Origin: Methylophilus aquaticus
GTDB taxonomy: Bacteria; Pseudomonadota; Gammaproteobacteria; Burkholderiales; Methylophilaceae
Length of the DNA stretch: 64,000 nt
NCBI RefSeq assembly: GCF_030769565.1
Contig: NZ_JAVCAP010000014.1
Span: 179,554-243,553, forward strand
Direction of reading: 5' to 3'
Below are positions 35,944 to 45,444 of the stretch, one piece after another. Both the position numbers and the translations under genes were made by a program. Each line of letters starts with the position of its first letter. Within the stretch, counting starts at the first letter, position 1. Below the pieces are notes generated by a model. It searched no databases. It was not told the origin of the DNA and saw only the letters and a program-made list of their open reading frames with translations.

Positions 35944-37107
35944 ATGGCAAAAATTGCAATGGTGGCAGGTGAGGCCTCCGGCGATATGCTGGGCTTTCAT
36001 CTTATTCAAGAGCTTAAAACAGCCCATCCTCAGCTGGAAATCTTCGGCATTGCCGGACCTAAAATGATGAGTCTGGGTGCACGCTCTTTATACCCGATAG
36101 AGCGTTTGTCTGTACGTGGTTATCTGGAAGTGATCCGGCATTTGTGGGGCCTGCTCAAATTACGCAAGCAATTACTCAAACAAATTCTGCAAGAAAAACC
36201 GGATGTGTTTATTGGCATTGATGCGCCGGACTTTAATTTCTGGCTGGAAAAAAAACTGAAAGCCAAAGGCATTGCCACCATTCACTATGTCAGTCCATCG
36301 ATCTGGGCCTGGCGCAAAAACCGTATCCACAAGATTAAACGGGCTGTTTCACATATGCTGGCCTTGTTTCCTTTTGAGCCTGCTTTGTACCAGCAAGTCG
36401 GAGTGCCTGTGACGTATATCGGCCATCCATTGGCGGATGCGCTGCCGATGGAACCTCCAGTGGCATGGATGCGTGAAAAACTCAAACTGAAAAAAGACAG
36501 TGTGGTGATTGCCATGTTGCCGGGCAGTCGCCAGTCTGAGGTGAATGCGCATGCAGAGCTCATGCTGGAAAGTGCTGTGGCATTTCAGGCACTGGTGCGT
36601 GAAAAAGGCCAGCATGCGCAATTTCTGGTTCCTTTGATTACCCGTGAGACGCGCGATATTTTTCAAGGCATCTGGCACCAGTTGCTGACCAAGTACCCTG
36701 AAACCGATATTGATTTGCAGATCATGTTTGGCCATGCGCATGAGGCCATGATGGCTGCAGACGCAGTACTGGTAGCCTCTGGCACAGCAACGCTGGAGGC
36801 CGCCTTGCTTAAAAAGCCGATGATCATTACGTATAAAATGTCCAACCTGAGCTGGCAGCTTCTGAAACGCATGCGCTTGCAACCTTATGTGGGCCTGCCC
36901 AATATTCTGGCTGGCGAATTTATCGTGCCGGAATTATTGCAAAAAGAAGCAACCCCACAACGCATTGCGAGCACCCTTCAAGGGTTGCTGGCTGACAAGT
37001 CAGGATTGGCAACATTACTGGAAAAGTATCGCGCCATTCATCAACAACTCAAGCAGCACAGCGCGCAAAAAGCGGCGGCGGTGGTTGCCCAGTTTTTGCG
37101 ATTTTAA
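35944..37107 (+). CDS. lpxB: Lipid-A-disaccharide synthase
   Basis: Glycosyltransferase joining 2,3-diacylglucosamine-1-phosphate and its UDP derivative. The 387-residue product begins [20 protein letters not shown] (LpxB N-terminal signature), then [63 protein letters not shown] and [22 protein letters not shown] (nucleotide-sugar site). It is a peripheral inner-membrane enzyme. It follows lpxA by 12 bases and precedes rnhB by 2. Confidence 0.97.
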   Translation: MAKIAMVAGEASGDMLGFHLIQELKTAHPQLEIFGIAGPKMMSLGARSLYPIERLSVRGYLEVIRHLWGLLKLRKQLLKQILQEKPDVFIGIDAPDFNFWLEKKLKAKGIATIHYVSPSIWAWRKNRIHKIKRAVSHMLALFPFEPALYQQVGVPVTYIGHPLADALPMEPPVAWMREKLKLKKDSVVIAMLPGSRQSEVNAHAELMLESAVAFQALVREKGQHAQFLVPLITRETRDIFQGIWHQLLTKYPETDIDLQIMFGHAHEAMMAADAVLVASGTATLEAALLKKPMIITYKMSNLSWQLLKRMRLQPYVGLPNILAGEFIVPELLQKEATPQRIASTLQGLLADKSGLATLLEKYRAIHQQLKQHSAQKAAAVVAQFLRF

Positions 37108-37109
37108 GT

Positions 37110-37688
37110 ATGCGTCATTTGTTGTGCGGGATCGATGAGGCGGGCAGAGGGCCACTAGCAGGGGCTGTGTATGCCGCTGCAGTGATTCTTAATCCAGCGT
37201 CTCCCATTGTTGGCTTGGCGGACTCGAAAAAGCTGTCAGAAAGCAAACGTGATGCGTTGGCTATTCAGATCAAAGCTCACGCTCTGGCCTGGGGTATTGC
37301 CAGTGTCAGCGCACAGGAAATCGACGAGATCAATATTCTCCAAGCCAGTCTGCTCGCGATGCAGCGTGCTTATCAGGCGATGGTTGTGCAGTTCGGTATT
37401 CATGCCTCTTTAATACAAGTCGATGGCAACCGTTCTCCAAAATTTGATATTCCCTGCGAAGCGATTGTGAAAGGGGATAGCAAGGTCGCTGAAATTTCTG
37501 CAGCTTCTATTCTGGCCAAAACCGCAAGGGATGCCTCACTTTTGATACTGGATGCCCAATATCCTGACTATGGATTTGCACAACACAAAGGTTACCCGAC
37601 GGCCTTGCATCTGGCGCGTTTGGCGCAATTTGGCATCACACCGGAGCACAGGCGCAGTTACGGACCAGTCAAAAAACTCCTTTCCTGA
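37110..37688 (+). CDS. rnhB: Ribonuclease HII
   Basis: Removes ribonucleotides from RNA/DNA hybrids and misincorporated single ribonucleotides in DNA. The 192-residue product opens [24 protein letters not shown] ([10 protein letters not shown] catalytic Asp and Glu), with [31 protein letters not shown] (Asp and DSK-type motif) and [21 protein letters not shown] near the C-terminus. Last gene of the rpsB-rnhB block; a bidirectional terminator follows. Confidence 0.97.
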   Translation: MRHLLCGIDEAGRGPLAGAVYAAAVILNPASPIVGLADSKKLSESKRDALAIQIKAHALAWGIASVSAQEIDEINILQASLLAMQRAYQAMVVQFGIHASLIQVDGNRSPKFDIPCEAIVKGDSKVAEISAASILAKTARDASLLILDAQYPDYGFAQHKGYPTALHLARLAQFGITPEHRRSYGPVKKLLS

Positions 37689-37727
37689 CGTGGGCCCCTA
37701 GTCAGGCCGAATATATCAGCAAGCAAT

Positions 37728-37758
37728 AAAAAAGCCGCTTTAATCAAGCGGCTTTTTT
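37728..37758. terminator. Bidirectional terminator rnhB/ferredoxin
   Basis: AAAAAAGCCGCTT...AAGCGGCTTTTTT with loop TAATC, between the convergent rnhB (+) and ferredoxin (-) genes. T6 on both sides. Confidence 0.9.
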
Positions 37759-37774
37759 ATTTTGGGCCTGAGCC

Positions 37775-38098
37775 TTATTCAATCAGCAGTTCTGTTTTAC
37801 CCGGTACACCATTCATGGCGTCAGCATCTTCCAGTGGCTCTTTACGTGCAGTAATGACTGGCCAGACTTTGGATAGACGAGCATTCAGTTCAATGAAATG
37901 TTGCTGATCTGCTGGCACATCATCTTCCGCGAAAATAGCCTCAGCTGGGCATTCCGCCACACATAATGTACAGTCAATGCACTCGTCCGGATTGATGGCA
38001 AGGAAGTTCGGGCCTTCTACAAAGCAGTCCACCGGGCAGACATCTACACAGTCGGTATATTTGCACTGAATACAATTTTCGGTCACTACATAAGTCAT
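37775..38098 (-). CDS. fdxA: 7Fe ferredoxin FdxA
   Basis: A 107-residue cytoplasmic ferredoxin with one [3Fe-4S] and one [4Fe-4S] cluster. The N-terminal half holds [18 protein letters not shown] (residues 9-26), where the spacing CxxC-x4-CxxxCP is the FdxA form, and the second half [16 protein letters not shown] (residues 40-55). The C-terminal extension with [18 protein letters not shown] is typical. AAGGA lies 10 bases before the ATG. It could donate electrons to the sulfite reductase encoded further along the same strand, though that link is inference. Confidence 0.95.
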   Translation of the reverse strand: MTYVVTENCIQCKYTDCVDVCPVDCFVEGPNFLAINPDECIDCTLCVAECPAEAIFAEDDVPADQQHFIELNARLSKVWPVITARKEPLEDADAMNGVPGKTELLIE

Positions 38099-38185
38099 GT
38101 TCTAAATCCTTTTGCGGGCTGTGTTAGCCAAAACGTTATTTTATTGCAATTTAGCCTAAATGGCGATGCATGGCTTTGTGATTGA

Positions 38186-39466
38186 TCAAACAATCATGCC
38201 TGCACCGACAGTATTATTGGTACTTTCATCAATGACAATAAACGCACCTGTTGCACGGTTGGTTTTATAACTATCCACCATCAATGGTTGGGCAAGTTTA
38301 AAAGTTAAACGCGCGATGTCGTTCATTTTGAGGTCTGGTGTGGCTTGTTGCTCTAGCGTATTCACATCCACTTTGTATTGAATTGCGCCAATTTTGGCTT
38401 TGGATTCACGTGTGGTGTGGCGGATGATGTAAGTACGCGCAGTCGACAATGGGGTTTCTGACAGCCAACATACATGCGCTTCAATTTGTTTCACCGGCTC
38501 AGGTGCTTCACCTGTTTTCACAATCATGTCGCCCCGTGAGGTGTCGATTTCGTCTTCCAGCAACAAGGTCACGCTTTGCTCAGTTTGAGCGCTCGCGATT
38601 GGCACATCGCCAATTTGAATGGCTTTGACTTTGGATTGATAGCCATTTGGTAACACCGTTACCGCATCACCCACAGCAATATCACCAGATTCCACACGCC
38701 CCATAAATCCTCTAAAGTCGTGCAACTCGGCATCAGCACTGGCGTGTGGACGACAGACAAACTGCACAGGGAAGCGGAATTGTTCGGATTGCTCAGTATG
38801 CGCAGCGGGGGCTTTTTCGAGTAGTTCGAGCAGCGTTTCGCCTGTGTACCAGGGCATGCTGTCTAACCGGTCTACCAACATATCACCATTGAGCGCTGAC
38901 ATCGGGATGAATTTTATATCACGCGCACCAGCCAAGCCTAACTCTTTGGCAAATGCCATGTAGTCAGCACAAATGTTGTCGTAAACGGCTTGGTCGTAAT
39001 TGACCAGGTCCATTTTATTGACGGCCACCACAATGTGAGGAATACCTACCAAGTGCGCTAAATAGCTGTGACGACGGGTTTGTGTGAGTACACCTTTGCG
39101 TGCATCAATCAAAATAATGGCCAAATTAGCGGTAGAAGCTGCTGTCACCATGTTACGCGTGTATTGCTCGTGGCCTGGCGCATCAGCGATGATATATTTG
39201 CGTGTGCCGGTGCTGAAATAGCGATAAGCTACATCAATGGTAATGCCTTGCTCGCGTTCTGCTTGCAAACCGTCGGTTAATAATGATAAATCGACCGCTT
39301 CCATGCCACGTTTTTTGGACGTATTGGAAATATTGGTTAGCGTATCCGCCAAAATGGTTTTGGTATCAAACAGCAAGCGACCAATCAATGTGCTCTTGCC
39401 ATCATCGACAGAACCACAGGTCATAAAACGTAATAGTGAGTCATTGTGTTGCATAGTGTTACTCAT
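38186..39466 (-). CDS. cysN: Sulfate adenylyltransferase large subunit (GTPase)
   Basis: GTPase subunit of ATP sulfurylase that drives formation of adenylyl sulfate. The 426-residue EF-Tu-like protein has the P-loop GSVDDGKSTLIGRLLFD (residues 18-34), REQGITIDVAYRYF, DAPGHEQYTRNM, and NKMDLVNYDQ, followed by beta-barrel domains (GRVESGDIAVGDAVTVLPNG). There is no fused APS kinase (CysC) domain, consistent with an APS reductase pathway. Its ATG overlaps the cysD stop by one base. Last gene of the cys operon. Confidence 0.96.
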   Translation of the reverse strand: MSNTMQHNDSLLRFMTCGSVDDGKSTLIGRLLFDTKTILADTLTNISNTSKKRGMEAVDLSLLTDGLQAEREQGITIDVAYRYFSTGTRKYIIADAPGHEQYTRNMVTAASTANLAIILIDARKGVLTQTRRHSYLAHLVGIPHIVVAVNKMDLVNYDQAVYDNICADYMAFAKELGLAGARDIKFIPMSALNGDMLVDRLDSMPWYTGETLLELLEKAPAAHTEQSEQFRFPVQFVCRPHASADAELHDFRGFMGRVESGDIAVGDAVTVLPNGYQSKVKAIQIGDVPIASAQTEQSVTLLLEDEIDTSRGDMIVKTGEAPEPVKQIEAHVCWLSETPLSTARTYIIRHTTRESKAKIGAIQYKVDVNTLEQQATPDLKMNDIARLTFKLAQPLMVDSYKTNRATGAFIVIDESTNNTVGAGMIV

Positions 39467-40398
39467 TAGAAATATCCCTCTTTCTTGCGTTGCTCCATCG
39501 AGGCATCAGAGGTTTGGTCATCAAGGCGGGTTGCACCACGCTCAGTAATGGTGGTGGTTGCAGTCTCAAGCACGATTTTGCTGGTGTTGTCTGCATCCGA
39601 AATCACAGGTGCTGTACATGTAATATCGCCCACGGTTCTAAAGCGCACTTGCATGTTAATCACTTCTTCACCTGCTTTAGGCACGTTAATTACTTCGCCT
39701 GAGGCCAATGGCACATTGGCTGGCATCATGGCGCCACCGCGCATAATGATGTCGCGGTTATGGGCAAAGTAGATGCTAGGCAAGCCTAGGTTTTCACGTT
39801 CGATATATTGCCAAACGTCCATTTCTGTCCAGTTGGAAATCGGAAAAGCGCGGATGTTTTCACCCTTGTGACTACGCGCATTGTAGAGATTCCACAATTC
39901 AGGGCGTTGGTTTTTTGGGTCCCATTGACCAAACTCATCACGAAAACTCATGATACGCTCTTTAGCACGGGCTTTTTCTTCATCGCGACGAGCGCCGCCG
40001 ATACAGCAATCAAAGCCAAACTCTTCAATCGCTTCCAGCAAGGTCACGGACTGGTGTTTGTTACGTGGCTCATCTGGTGTTTTTAATACGACAGTGCCGC
40101 GTTTCATGGAGTCTTCTACAGAACGCACGATCAAGCGCTCGCCCAGTTCTGCGGCGCGTTGGTCACGGAAGTTAATCACTTCCTGGTAGTTGTGGCCTGT
40201 GTCGATGTGCATGAGCGGGAAAGGGAAGCGACCCGGGCGGAAGGCTTTTTCAGCGAGACGCAAAATACAAAGCGAATCTTTGCCGCCCGAAAACAGCAAC
40301 ACAGGATTGCTACATTGACCTGCTACTTCACGCAGAATATGTATCGCTTCTGCTTCCAGCCAATCGAGATGAGAGAGTGTTTGTTTGGTTGTCATCAT
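39466..40398 (-). CDS. cysD: Sulfate adenylyltransferase small subunit
   Basis: Catalytic subunit of ATP sulfurylase; with CysN it makes adenylyl sulfate from sulfate and ATP. The 310-residue product contains the PP-loop LLFSGGKDSLCILRLAEKAF (about residues 35-54), HIDTGHNYQEVINFRD, GGARRDEEKARAKERIMSFRD and the conserved QWDPKNQRPELWNLYN, ending GATRLDDQTSDASMEQRKKEGYF. The stop overlaps cysN. It follows cysH by 76 bases. Confidence 0.97.
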   Translation of the reverse strand: MMTTKQTLSHLDWLEAEAIHILREVAGQCSNPVLLFSGGKDSLCILRLAEKAFRPGRFPFPLMHIDTGHNYQEVINFRDQRAAELGERLIVRSVEDSMKRGTVVLKTPDEPRNKHQSVTLLEAIEEFGFDCCIGGARRDEEKARAKERIMSFRDEFGQWDPKNQRPELWNLYNARSHKGENIRAFPISNWTEMDVWQYIERENLGLPSIYFAHNRDIIMRGGAMMPANVPLASGEVINVPKAGEEVINMQVRFRTVGDITCTAPVISDADNTSKIVLETATTTITERGATRLDDQTSDASMEQRKKEGYF

Positions 40399-40474
40399 TT
40401 AAACTCTAAAAATTATTTTAGCCACAGTGAAACACACTAATAAACATGGATATCTATGTGAATGTGTGGCTGAT

Positions 40475-41233
40475 TTATTTCTTAACGTGCAAGCCACATT
40501 CTTTTGAGGTTGGATCTTCCCACCACCAGCGACCGGCACGAATATCTTCGCCCATGGCCACTGCACGCGTACAAGGCGCACACCCGATGCTTGGATAAAA
40601 CTGATCATGCAACGCGTTGTAAGGCACATCAAACATACGGATATAGGCCCAGACCTCTTTTTCGGTCCAGTCACTCAATGGATTGAATTTTTCCAGTTGG
40701 TTGCCCGCGTCGTACTCTTGCGTTGGCAGGCTCGCCCGTGTTGTGGCTTGTTCGGCACGCATGCCAGTCACCCAGGCCTGCTTGCCGGCCAGAGCGCGTT
40801 GCAGCGGCTCGACTTTACGCATATGGCAGCAGGCTTTACGCAGTTCGATACTCTCGTAAAACGCATTAATACCATGGTGCCTGACGTAAGTTTCCACCGC
40901 TTCATGCTTGGGAAAGAATACCACTGGTTTGGTCTGGTAGTGTGATTCTACCTCGCCCATCAGGGTGTAAGTTTCCGCAGGCAGGCGGCCTGTATCCAGC
41001 GAGAATATCTCGATTGCCAATGACTCTTTGGCAATGATGTCGGTGAGCACCATGTCTTCAGCACCATAGCTGTTGGCAAAGGTGATGGCAGGAAACTCCG
41101 CCACGGCTGTGCTTAGTAATGCCAGCACGGCTGCGCGTTTGGCCGTCACCGTTGCAACCAATGCCTCCGTCAGTTCTGGGCTAGTCGCCGGGTTTTTCAT
41201 ACTCGGCTTGAGCATGCTGACACCGAAACTCAT
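40475..41233 (-). CDS. cysH: Adenylyl-sulfate reductase (APS-type CysH)
   Basis: Reduces adenylyl sulfate to sulfite with thioredoxin. The 252-residue product has PP-loop-like ANSYGAEDMVLTD, SLDTGRLPAETY, and the paired cysteines KACCHMRKVEPL and GCAPCTRAVAMGEDIRAGRWWWED that hold a [4Fe-4S] cluster in APS reductases; PAPS-only enzymes lack this pair. The C-terminal ECGLH carries the catalytic cysteine. Together with CysN lacking APS kinase this indicates the direct APS route. It overlaps the DUF934 stop by four bases. The ATG at 41233 may be long; MLKPSMK at codon 7 is another possible start. Confidence 0.94.
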   Translation of the reverse strand: MSFGVSMLKPSMKNPATSPELTEALVATVTAKRAAVLALLSTAVAEFPAITFANSYGAEDMVLTDIIAKESLAIEIFSLDTGRLPAETYTLMGEVESHYQTKPVVFFPKHEAVETYVRHHGINAFYESIELRKACCHMRKVEPLQRALAGKQAWVTGMRAEQATTRASLPTQEYDAGNQLEKFNPLSDWTEKEVWAYIRMFDVPYNALHDQFYPSIGCAPCTRAVAMGEDIRAGRWWWEDPTSKECGLHVKK

Positions 41234-41850
41234 GCGCGGTTCATCCTGCGCCAGACCGGTACGTCGTTGACGGCGCCCTGATAGGGTTGGCTAAAGTCAT
41301 TCAAGCTTGCAATCGCGTCCTGTGCAGAGCGGTCCGCGCGGATTAAAAAGCTGTTGAAGCCTGCACGCTTGTGGAAAAATAGCTGGTCACGTAATACATC
41401 ACCGATCGCGCGCAACTCGTTGGTATAGCCGTAACGCGTACGTAACCAGTTGCCCAATGTGAAAATGCGGCCATCGGCAAAGCGCTCGACATAAATGGCG
41501 ATGATAGGCAGGCTGTTCAGGTCATTGAATTCTGCTTTGAGTGCTTCGGCAGTTTCGTGTGTCGCCAATACGATACCAACTTCACCGGCTTGCATACGTG
41601 TTTGCAGTTCAGCTTTGCGCGCCTGCCACACGGTGAGCGGCACCAGAATTTTTCCGGAAGCGGGAATGGTGGTATTGGCAACTTGTTCTGGCGTGTAGGT
41701 CTGCTCGCCTGTCAGTTTGAACAAGACCACTTTGCCTGCTTGCTTGCGCACAGACTCTTCACCTGCGGCTGGCGGGATGACACGCGTCCACGCGTCCTGC
41801 ACAATTTCAGCCACGCCATTTGCAGCGTTTAATTGAATCAGATTACTCAT
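41230..41850 (-). CDS. DUF934 protein of the cys operon
   Basis: A 206-residue protein of the DUF934 family, which is regularly placed between sulfite reductase and APS reductase genes in betaproteobacteria. Visible segments are TIPASGKILVPLTVWQARK, IYVERFADGRIFTLGNWLRTRYGYTNELRAIGDVLRDQLFFHKRAGFNSFLIR, the last being the conserved core. It has no membrane segment, cofactor motif or signal peptide. Overlaps of four bases with both neighbours indicate translational coupling, so a role in sulfite reduction or in assembly of the reductase is likely but unproven. Confidence 0.9.
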   Translation of the reverse strand: MSNLIQLNAANGVAEIVQDAWTRVIPPAAGEESVRKQAGKVVLFKLTGEQTYTPEQVANTTIPASGKILVPLTVWQARKAELQTRMQAGEVGIVLATHETAEALKAEFNDLNSLPIIAIYVERFADGRIFTLGNWLRTRYGYTNELRAIGDVLRDQLFFHKRAGFNSFLIRADRSAQDAIASLNDFSQPYQGAVNDVPVWRRMNRA

Positions 41851-43523
41851 GATGCGGATGCTCCTTCTTTTTGCTCTGCATAGACATGGGCTTTAAACGG
41901 AGCAACCCCGATACGGCGAACGGTATCAATAAAGCGTTCTTCATCGGAGCGCTGTTGTAAATACACTTCGATCAGGCGCTGTACCACCCCCGGCATTTCC
42001 TCCGCCGAGAATGAAGGGCCAATGGCGCTACCTATGCTGGCATCATTACCCTGTTTGCCGCCGACGGTGACCTGATACCATTCAGAGCCGTCTTTATCTA
42101 CACCGAGAATACCGATATGACCGACATGGTGATGTCCGCAGGCATTCATGCAACCTGAAATATTCAGTTCAATGTCGCCAATTTCGTACAGGTAATCCAG
42201 ATTGTCAAATTGCATCTGAATGGCTTCGGCAATCGGGATGCTTTTGGCATTGGCCAGGCTGCAGAAGTCCCCGCCCGGACAGCAGATAATGTCGGTGAGC
42301 AAACCGATATTCGGTGTTGCCAAGTCAGCTGCACGGGCTTTTTCCCACACAGCGAATAAATCAGACAACTTGACATCTGCCAGAATCAGATTTTGTTCAT
42401 GTGACGAACGCAACTCTCCAAAACTGTAAGCGTCGGCGAGATCTGCCACTACCTGCATTTGCTCGCTGGTAATGTCGCCGGGTGCTTTGCCGTGTGGTTT
42501 GAGTGAAATGGTCACTGCGCGGTAGCCCGGCACACGATGCCCATGCACACAACGCTTAGCCCAGGCCGCAAAAGCTGGATTGCTGGCCACGGCTGTATCA
42601 AAAGAAGCATCATGCGCTGGCAGGGTTTCGTACGGCATAGGTTCAAAATACTGCGCTACACGGTCTAGTTCTGCTTGTGTGATGGTCAATGCACCTTCTT
42701 TCAGGTGTGTCCACTCTTCGTCAACCTGGCGGCGGAATTCTTCAATACCCAGCGCTTTCACCAGGATTTTAATACGTGCTTTATATGCGTTATCACGACG
42801 ACCATGGATGTTGTATACACGGATAACAGCTTCGCAGTAGGAAAGGGCGTGTTGCCATTCCAGGTGTTCACGAATCACGGTGCCCAGGATAGGCGTGCGG
42901 CCTAAACCACCGCCCACCCAGACTTTGATTGCCATTTGGTTCTGGGCGTCTTTGTAAAACTCCAGACCGATATCGTGCGCTTGCACAATGGCGCGGTCCT
43001 GGGTCGTGCCAGAAACTGCTATTTTGAATTTACGCGGCAACAATGCAAATTCAGGATGGAATGTACTCCATTGGCGCATGATCTCGGCGATGGCACGCGG
43101 GTCGATGATTTCATCTGGTGCGATGCCTGCAAACTGATCAGTGGTGATATTGCGAATACAGTTACCGGAAGTCTGGATCGCATGCATTTCAACGGTGGCA
43201 AGCGCTGCCAGAATTTCCGGCACATCTTCCAGTTTAGGCCAATTAAGTTGCAGGTTCTGGCGTGTACTGAAATGGCCATAGCCTCTGTCGTAACGCTTGG
43301 CAATCTCACCCAGTTTGCGCAGTTGTGTGCTGGACATCAGGCCGTAAGGTACAGCGATCCGCAGCATAGGCGCGTGGCGTTGAATATATAGTCCGTTTTG
43401 CAAACGCAAGGGACGAAATTCTTCATCAGTCAATTCGCCACCCAGGTAGCGGCGCGTTTGGTCGCGATATTGCGCGACGCGTTCATTGACGATTTGTTGG
43501 TCTATTTTGTCGTATTTGTACAT
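41847..43523 (-). CDS. cysI: Sulfite reductase hemoprotein subunit
   Basis: Reduces sulfite to sulfide at a siroheme/[4Fe-4S] site. The 558-residue product has the parts of a single-chain nitrite/sulfite reductase: AKRYDRGYGHFSTRQNLQLNWPKLEDVPEILAALA, SGNCIRNITTDQFAGIAPDE, and the cluster-ligating CCPGGDFCSLA together with NISGCMNACGHHHVGHIGILG, where Cys residues bridge siroheme and cluster. No flavoprotein CysJ is encoded nearby, so the donor may be ferredoxin or another reductase. It is coupled to DUF934 and lies 38 bases after the TSUP transporter gene. Confidence 0.93.
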   Translation of the reverse strand: MYKYDKIDQQIVNERVAQYRDQTRRYLGGELTDEEFRPLRLQNGLYIQRHAPMLRIAVPYGLMSSTQLRKLGEIAKRYDRGYGHFSTRQNLQLNWPKLEDVPEILAALATVEMHAIQTSGNCIRNITTDQFAGIAPDEIIDPRAIAEIMRQWSTFHPEFALLPRKFKIAVSGTTQDRAIVQAHDIGLEFYKDAQNQMAIKVWVGGGLGRTPILGTVIREHLEWQHALSYCEAVIRVYNIHGRRDNAYKARIKILVKALGIEEFRRQVDEEWTHLKEGALTITQAELDRVAQYFEPMPYETLPAHDASFDTAVASNPAFAAWAKRCVHGHRVPGYRAVTISLKPHGKAPGDITSEQMQVVADLADAYSFGELRSSHEQNLILADVKLSDLFAVWEKARAADLATPNIGLLTDIICCPGGDFCSLANAKSIPIAEAIQMQFDNLDYLYEIGDIELNISGCMNACGHHHVGHIGILGVDKDGSEWYQVTVGGKQGNDASIGSAIGPSFSAEEMPGVVQRLIEVYLQQRSDEERFIDTVRRIGVAPFKAHVYAEQKEGASAS

Positions 43524-43561
43524 TGTTAACTCTAGCCAGCTTTTTCAGAAGAGGCAATATT

Positions 43562-44332
43562 TTAATGGAAAACGAGCTTAAAGCCTACATAAATCAATAT
43601 GATAGCCAATACAATTCTAACCCAGTGCTCTGCCACACGTGAGCTTAAATGGCTGCCGAGATAAATGCCTGGAATAGAACCAATTAACAGTGTGCCCAGT
43701 AATTGGTAGTCAATCGTACCTAATGAGGCATGGCCTAATCCTGCAACCATGGTGAGTGGCACAGCATGTGCGATATCGCTTCCGACGATGGTGGTAATTT
43801 TTTCTTTCGGATATAGCATAATCAGCGCCGTGACACCGAGTGCACCTGCACCGACCGAAGTGAGTGTCACTAAGGCACCAAGTATGACGCCGAGAGCGAC
43901 TGTTGAACCAGGGACATATTGTTCTGGAATCCATTGGCCACGGGCGACATAAGCGCTGAGTTTATTGCGCATCAGGACCGCAGCGGAAGTGACAATTAAG
44001 GCAATGCCGAGCCAGAACTTAATGGTTGAGATTGCGCTGCTCGATTGCATATCCATATTATGCAACATCCATAAAGTTGCCAAAGACGCAGGTAAGCTAC
44101 CCATGGCTAAGCGTTTAACCATGCGCCAATCAATATTACCAAGTTTGCCATGCGCAAAAATTCCGGCTGACTTGGTGACTGATGCATATAATAAATCTGT
44201 GCCTACAGCCACTGCAGGTTTGATGTTGTAAAGTAATAACAGGATGGGGGTCATCAGTGATCCGCCGCCAACACCGGTCAGCCCTACCAGAAAACCGACG
44301 GCAAAACCCGCCAAAATAAATCCGAATTCCAT
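43562..44332 (-). CDS. TSUP family anion permease
   Basis: A 256-residue polytopic membrane protein of the TauE/SafE (TSUP) family, which carries sulfite, sulfate or organosulfonates. Eight or so helices are visible, with glycine-rich repeat starts GFAVGFLVGLTGVGGGSLMTPILLLLYNI (residues 9-37) and LVTLTSVGAGALGVTALIMLYP near the middle, the two TSUP half-motifs. ATG 44332 (MEFGFILAG) is chosen; a frame from 44491 would add 53 non-hydrophobic residues that overlap the divergent CysB-like gene. As first gene before cysI, a role in sulfate uptake or sulfite handling is inferred. Confidence 0.88.
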   Translation of the reverse strand: MEFGFILAGFAVGFLVGLTGVGGGSLMTPILLLLYNIKPAVAVGTDLLYASVTKSAGIFAHGKLGNIDWRMVKRLAMGSLPASLATLWMLHNMDMQSSSAISTIKFWLGIALIVTSAAVLMRNKLSAYVARGQWIPEQYVPGSTVALGVILGALVTLTSVGAGALGVTALIMLYPKEKITTIVGSDIAHAVPLTMVAGLGHASLGTIDYQLLGTLLIGSIPGIYLGSHLSSRVAEHWVRIVLAIILIYVGFKLVFH

Positions 44333-44443
44333 GTGGAGTATCTTCAAAGAGTGATAAAACGACGTGCATGGTAGCAGGATTCTAATTGTTGATTTAATAA
44401 CCAATTGTTCTATGATATAGCTTTTAGTTATATTGGATCGTCG

Positions 44444-45367
44444 ATGAAGTTTCACCAATTGCGTTATGTGCATGAAGTTGTCCGTCAACAACTTAATATT
44501 TCGGCGGCTTCAGAGGCGCTGCATACTTCTCAGCCAGGTGTCAGCAAGCAAATACAATTGCTGGAAGAGGAGTTAGGTTTGCAAATATTTCAACGTAACG
44601 GAAAACGCTTAATTGGTGTCACCGAGCCCGGTCGCAAAATTGTAGCGTTGGCGGCCAAAGTGGTACTCGAGATGCAAAATATCAAGCGCGTTGGAGATGA
44701 GTACAGTCGCGAGGATACTGGTGAATTAACGATTGCCACTACACATACACAGGCGCGTTATCGCTTGCCCGCTGCAGTCAAACAATTTATGGCGCAATAT
44801 CCCAATGTAAAACTAACCATACATCAGGGTAATCCGGCACAAGTGACTGAGCAAGTGGCTTCGGGTGAAGCGGATATTGGGATAGCTACTGAAAGTATCA
44901 GTAAGGATGAGCGTATTAATTGTTTGCCTTGTTATGAATGGAACCGTTGTCTGGTAGTGCCACCCGAGCACCCTTTGTTGAAAAGCAACGAACTCACTTT
45001 GCAGGCGCTGGCAAGATATCCCCTAATCACTTATGATTTTGCGTTCACCGGTGGGACGTTGGTATCCAAAATTTTCCATGATGCCGGTGTGCAGCCTAAC
45101 GTGGTGTTTACCGCGATTGACGCAGATGTGATTAAAACTTACGTCAATCTTGGTCTGGGGATCGGGCTGATTGCCAATATGGCTTATGATGCTGTCAGGG
45201 ATGCGCCCCTTCATAGCCTGGATTGCAGCCATTTATTCCCCAATAGCACCACTTACCTCGGTGTGCGTCGCGATGCCTTTTTGCGGGATTACATGCTTAA
45301 TTTTATTACCATGCTCTCCCCCCAGTACGATAAGCGCACGGTACAACATGCATTGCATCAAGTTTAG
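44444..45367 (+). CDS. cysB: CysB-like LysR-family regulator
   Basis: A 307-residue LysR-type regulator. The winged-helix N-terminus reads MKFHQLRYVHEVVRQQLNISAASEALHTSQPGVSKQIQLLEEELGLQIFQRNGKRLIG, matching CysB/Cbl proteins almost segment by segment, and the effector domain contains IATTHTQARYRLPAAVKQFMAQYPNVKLTIHQGNPAQVTEQVASGEADIGIATE, where the TTHTQARY segment binds N-acetylserine or sulfate in CysB. It is divergent from the sulfate operon, sharing a 111-base region. It probably activates the operon under sulfur limitation. The ATG at 44444 is chosen over an upstream start at 44405. Confidence 0.92.
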   Translation: MKFHQLRYVHEVVRQQLNISAASEALHTSQPGVSKQIQLLEEELGLQIFQRNGKRLIGVTEPGRKIVALAAKVVLEMQNIKRVGDEYSREDTGELTIATTHTQARYRLPAAVKQFMAQYPNVKLTIHQGNPAQVTEQVASGEADIGIATESISKDERINCLPCYEWNRCLVVPPEHPLLKSNELTLQALARYPLITYDFAFTGGTLVSKIFHDAGVQPNVVFTAIDADVIKTYVNLGLGIGLIANMAYDAVRDAPLHSLDCSHLFPNSTTYLGVRRDAFLRDYMLNFITMLSPQYDKRTVQHALHQV

Positions 45368-45444
45368 CAATTTTTGGTGTGACAAGTGTCACGCTGCTTG
45401 TAACGCAGGCATGCTTTAATGGCTGAAATAGTTTGAGGCTGATC

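Noticed and set aside
44333-44491. 53-residue extension of the TSUP permease
   Set aside because: It would overlap the divergent cysB start and has no membrane or conserved features; MEFGFILAG is the proper N-terminus.
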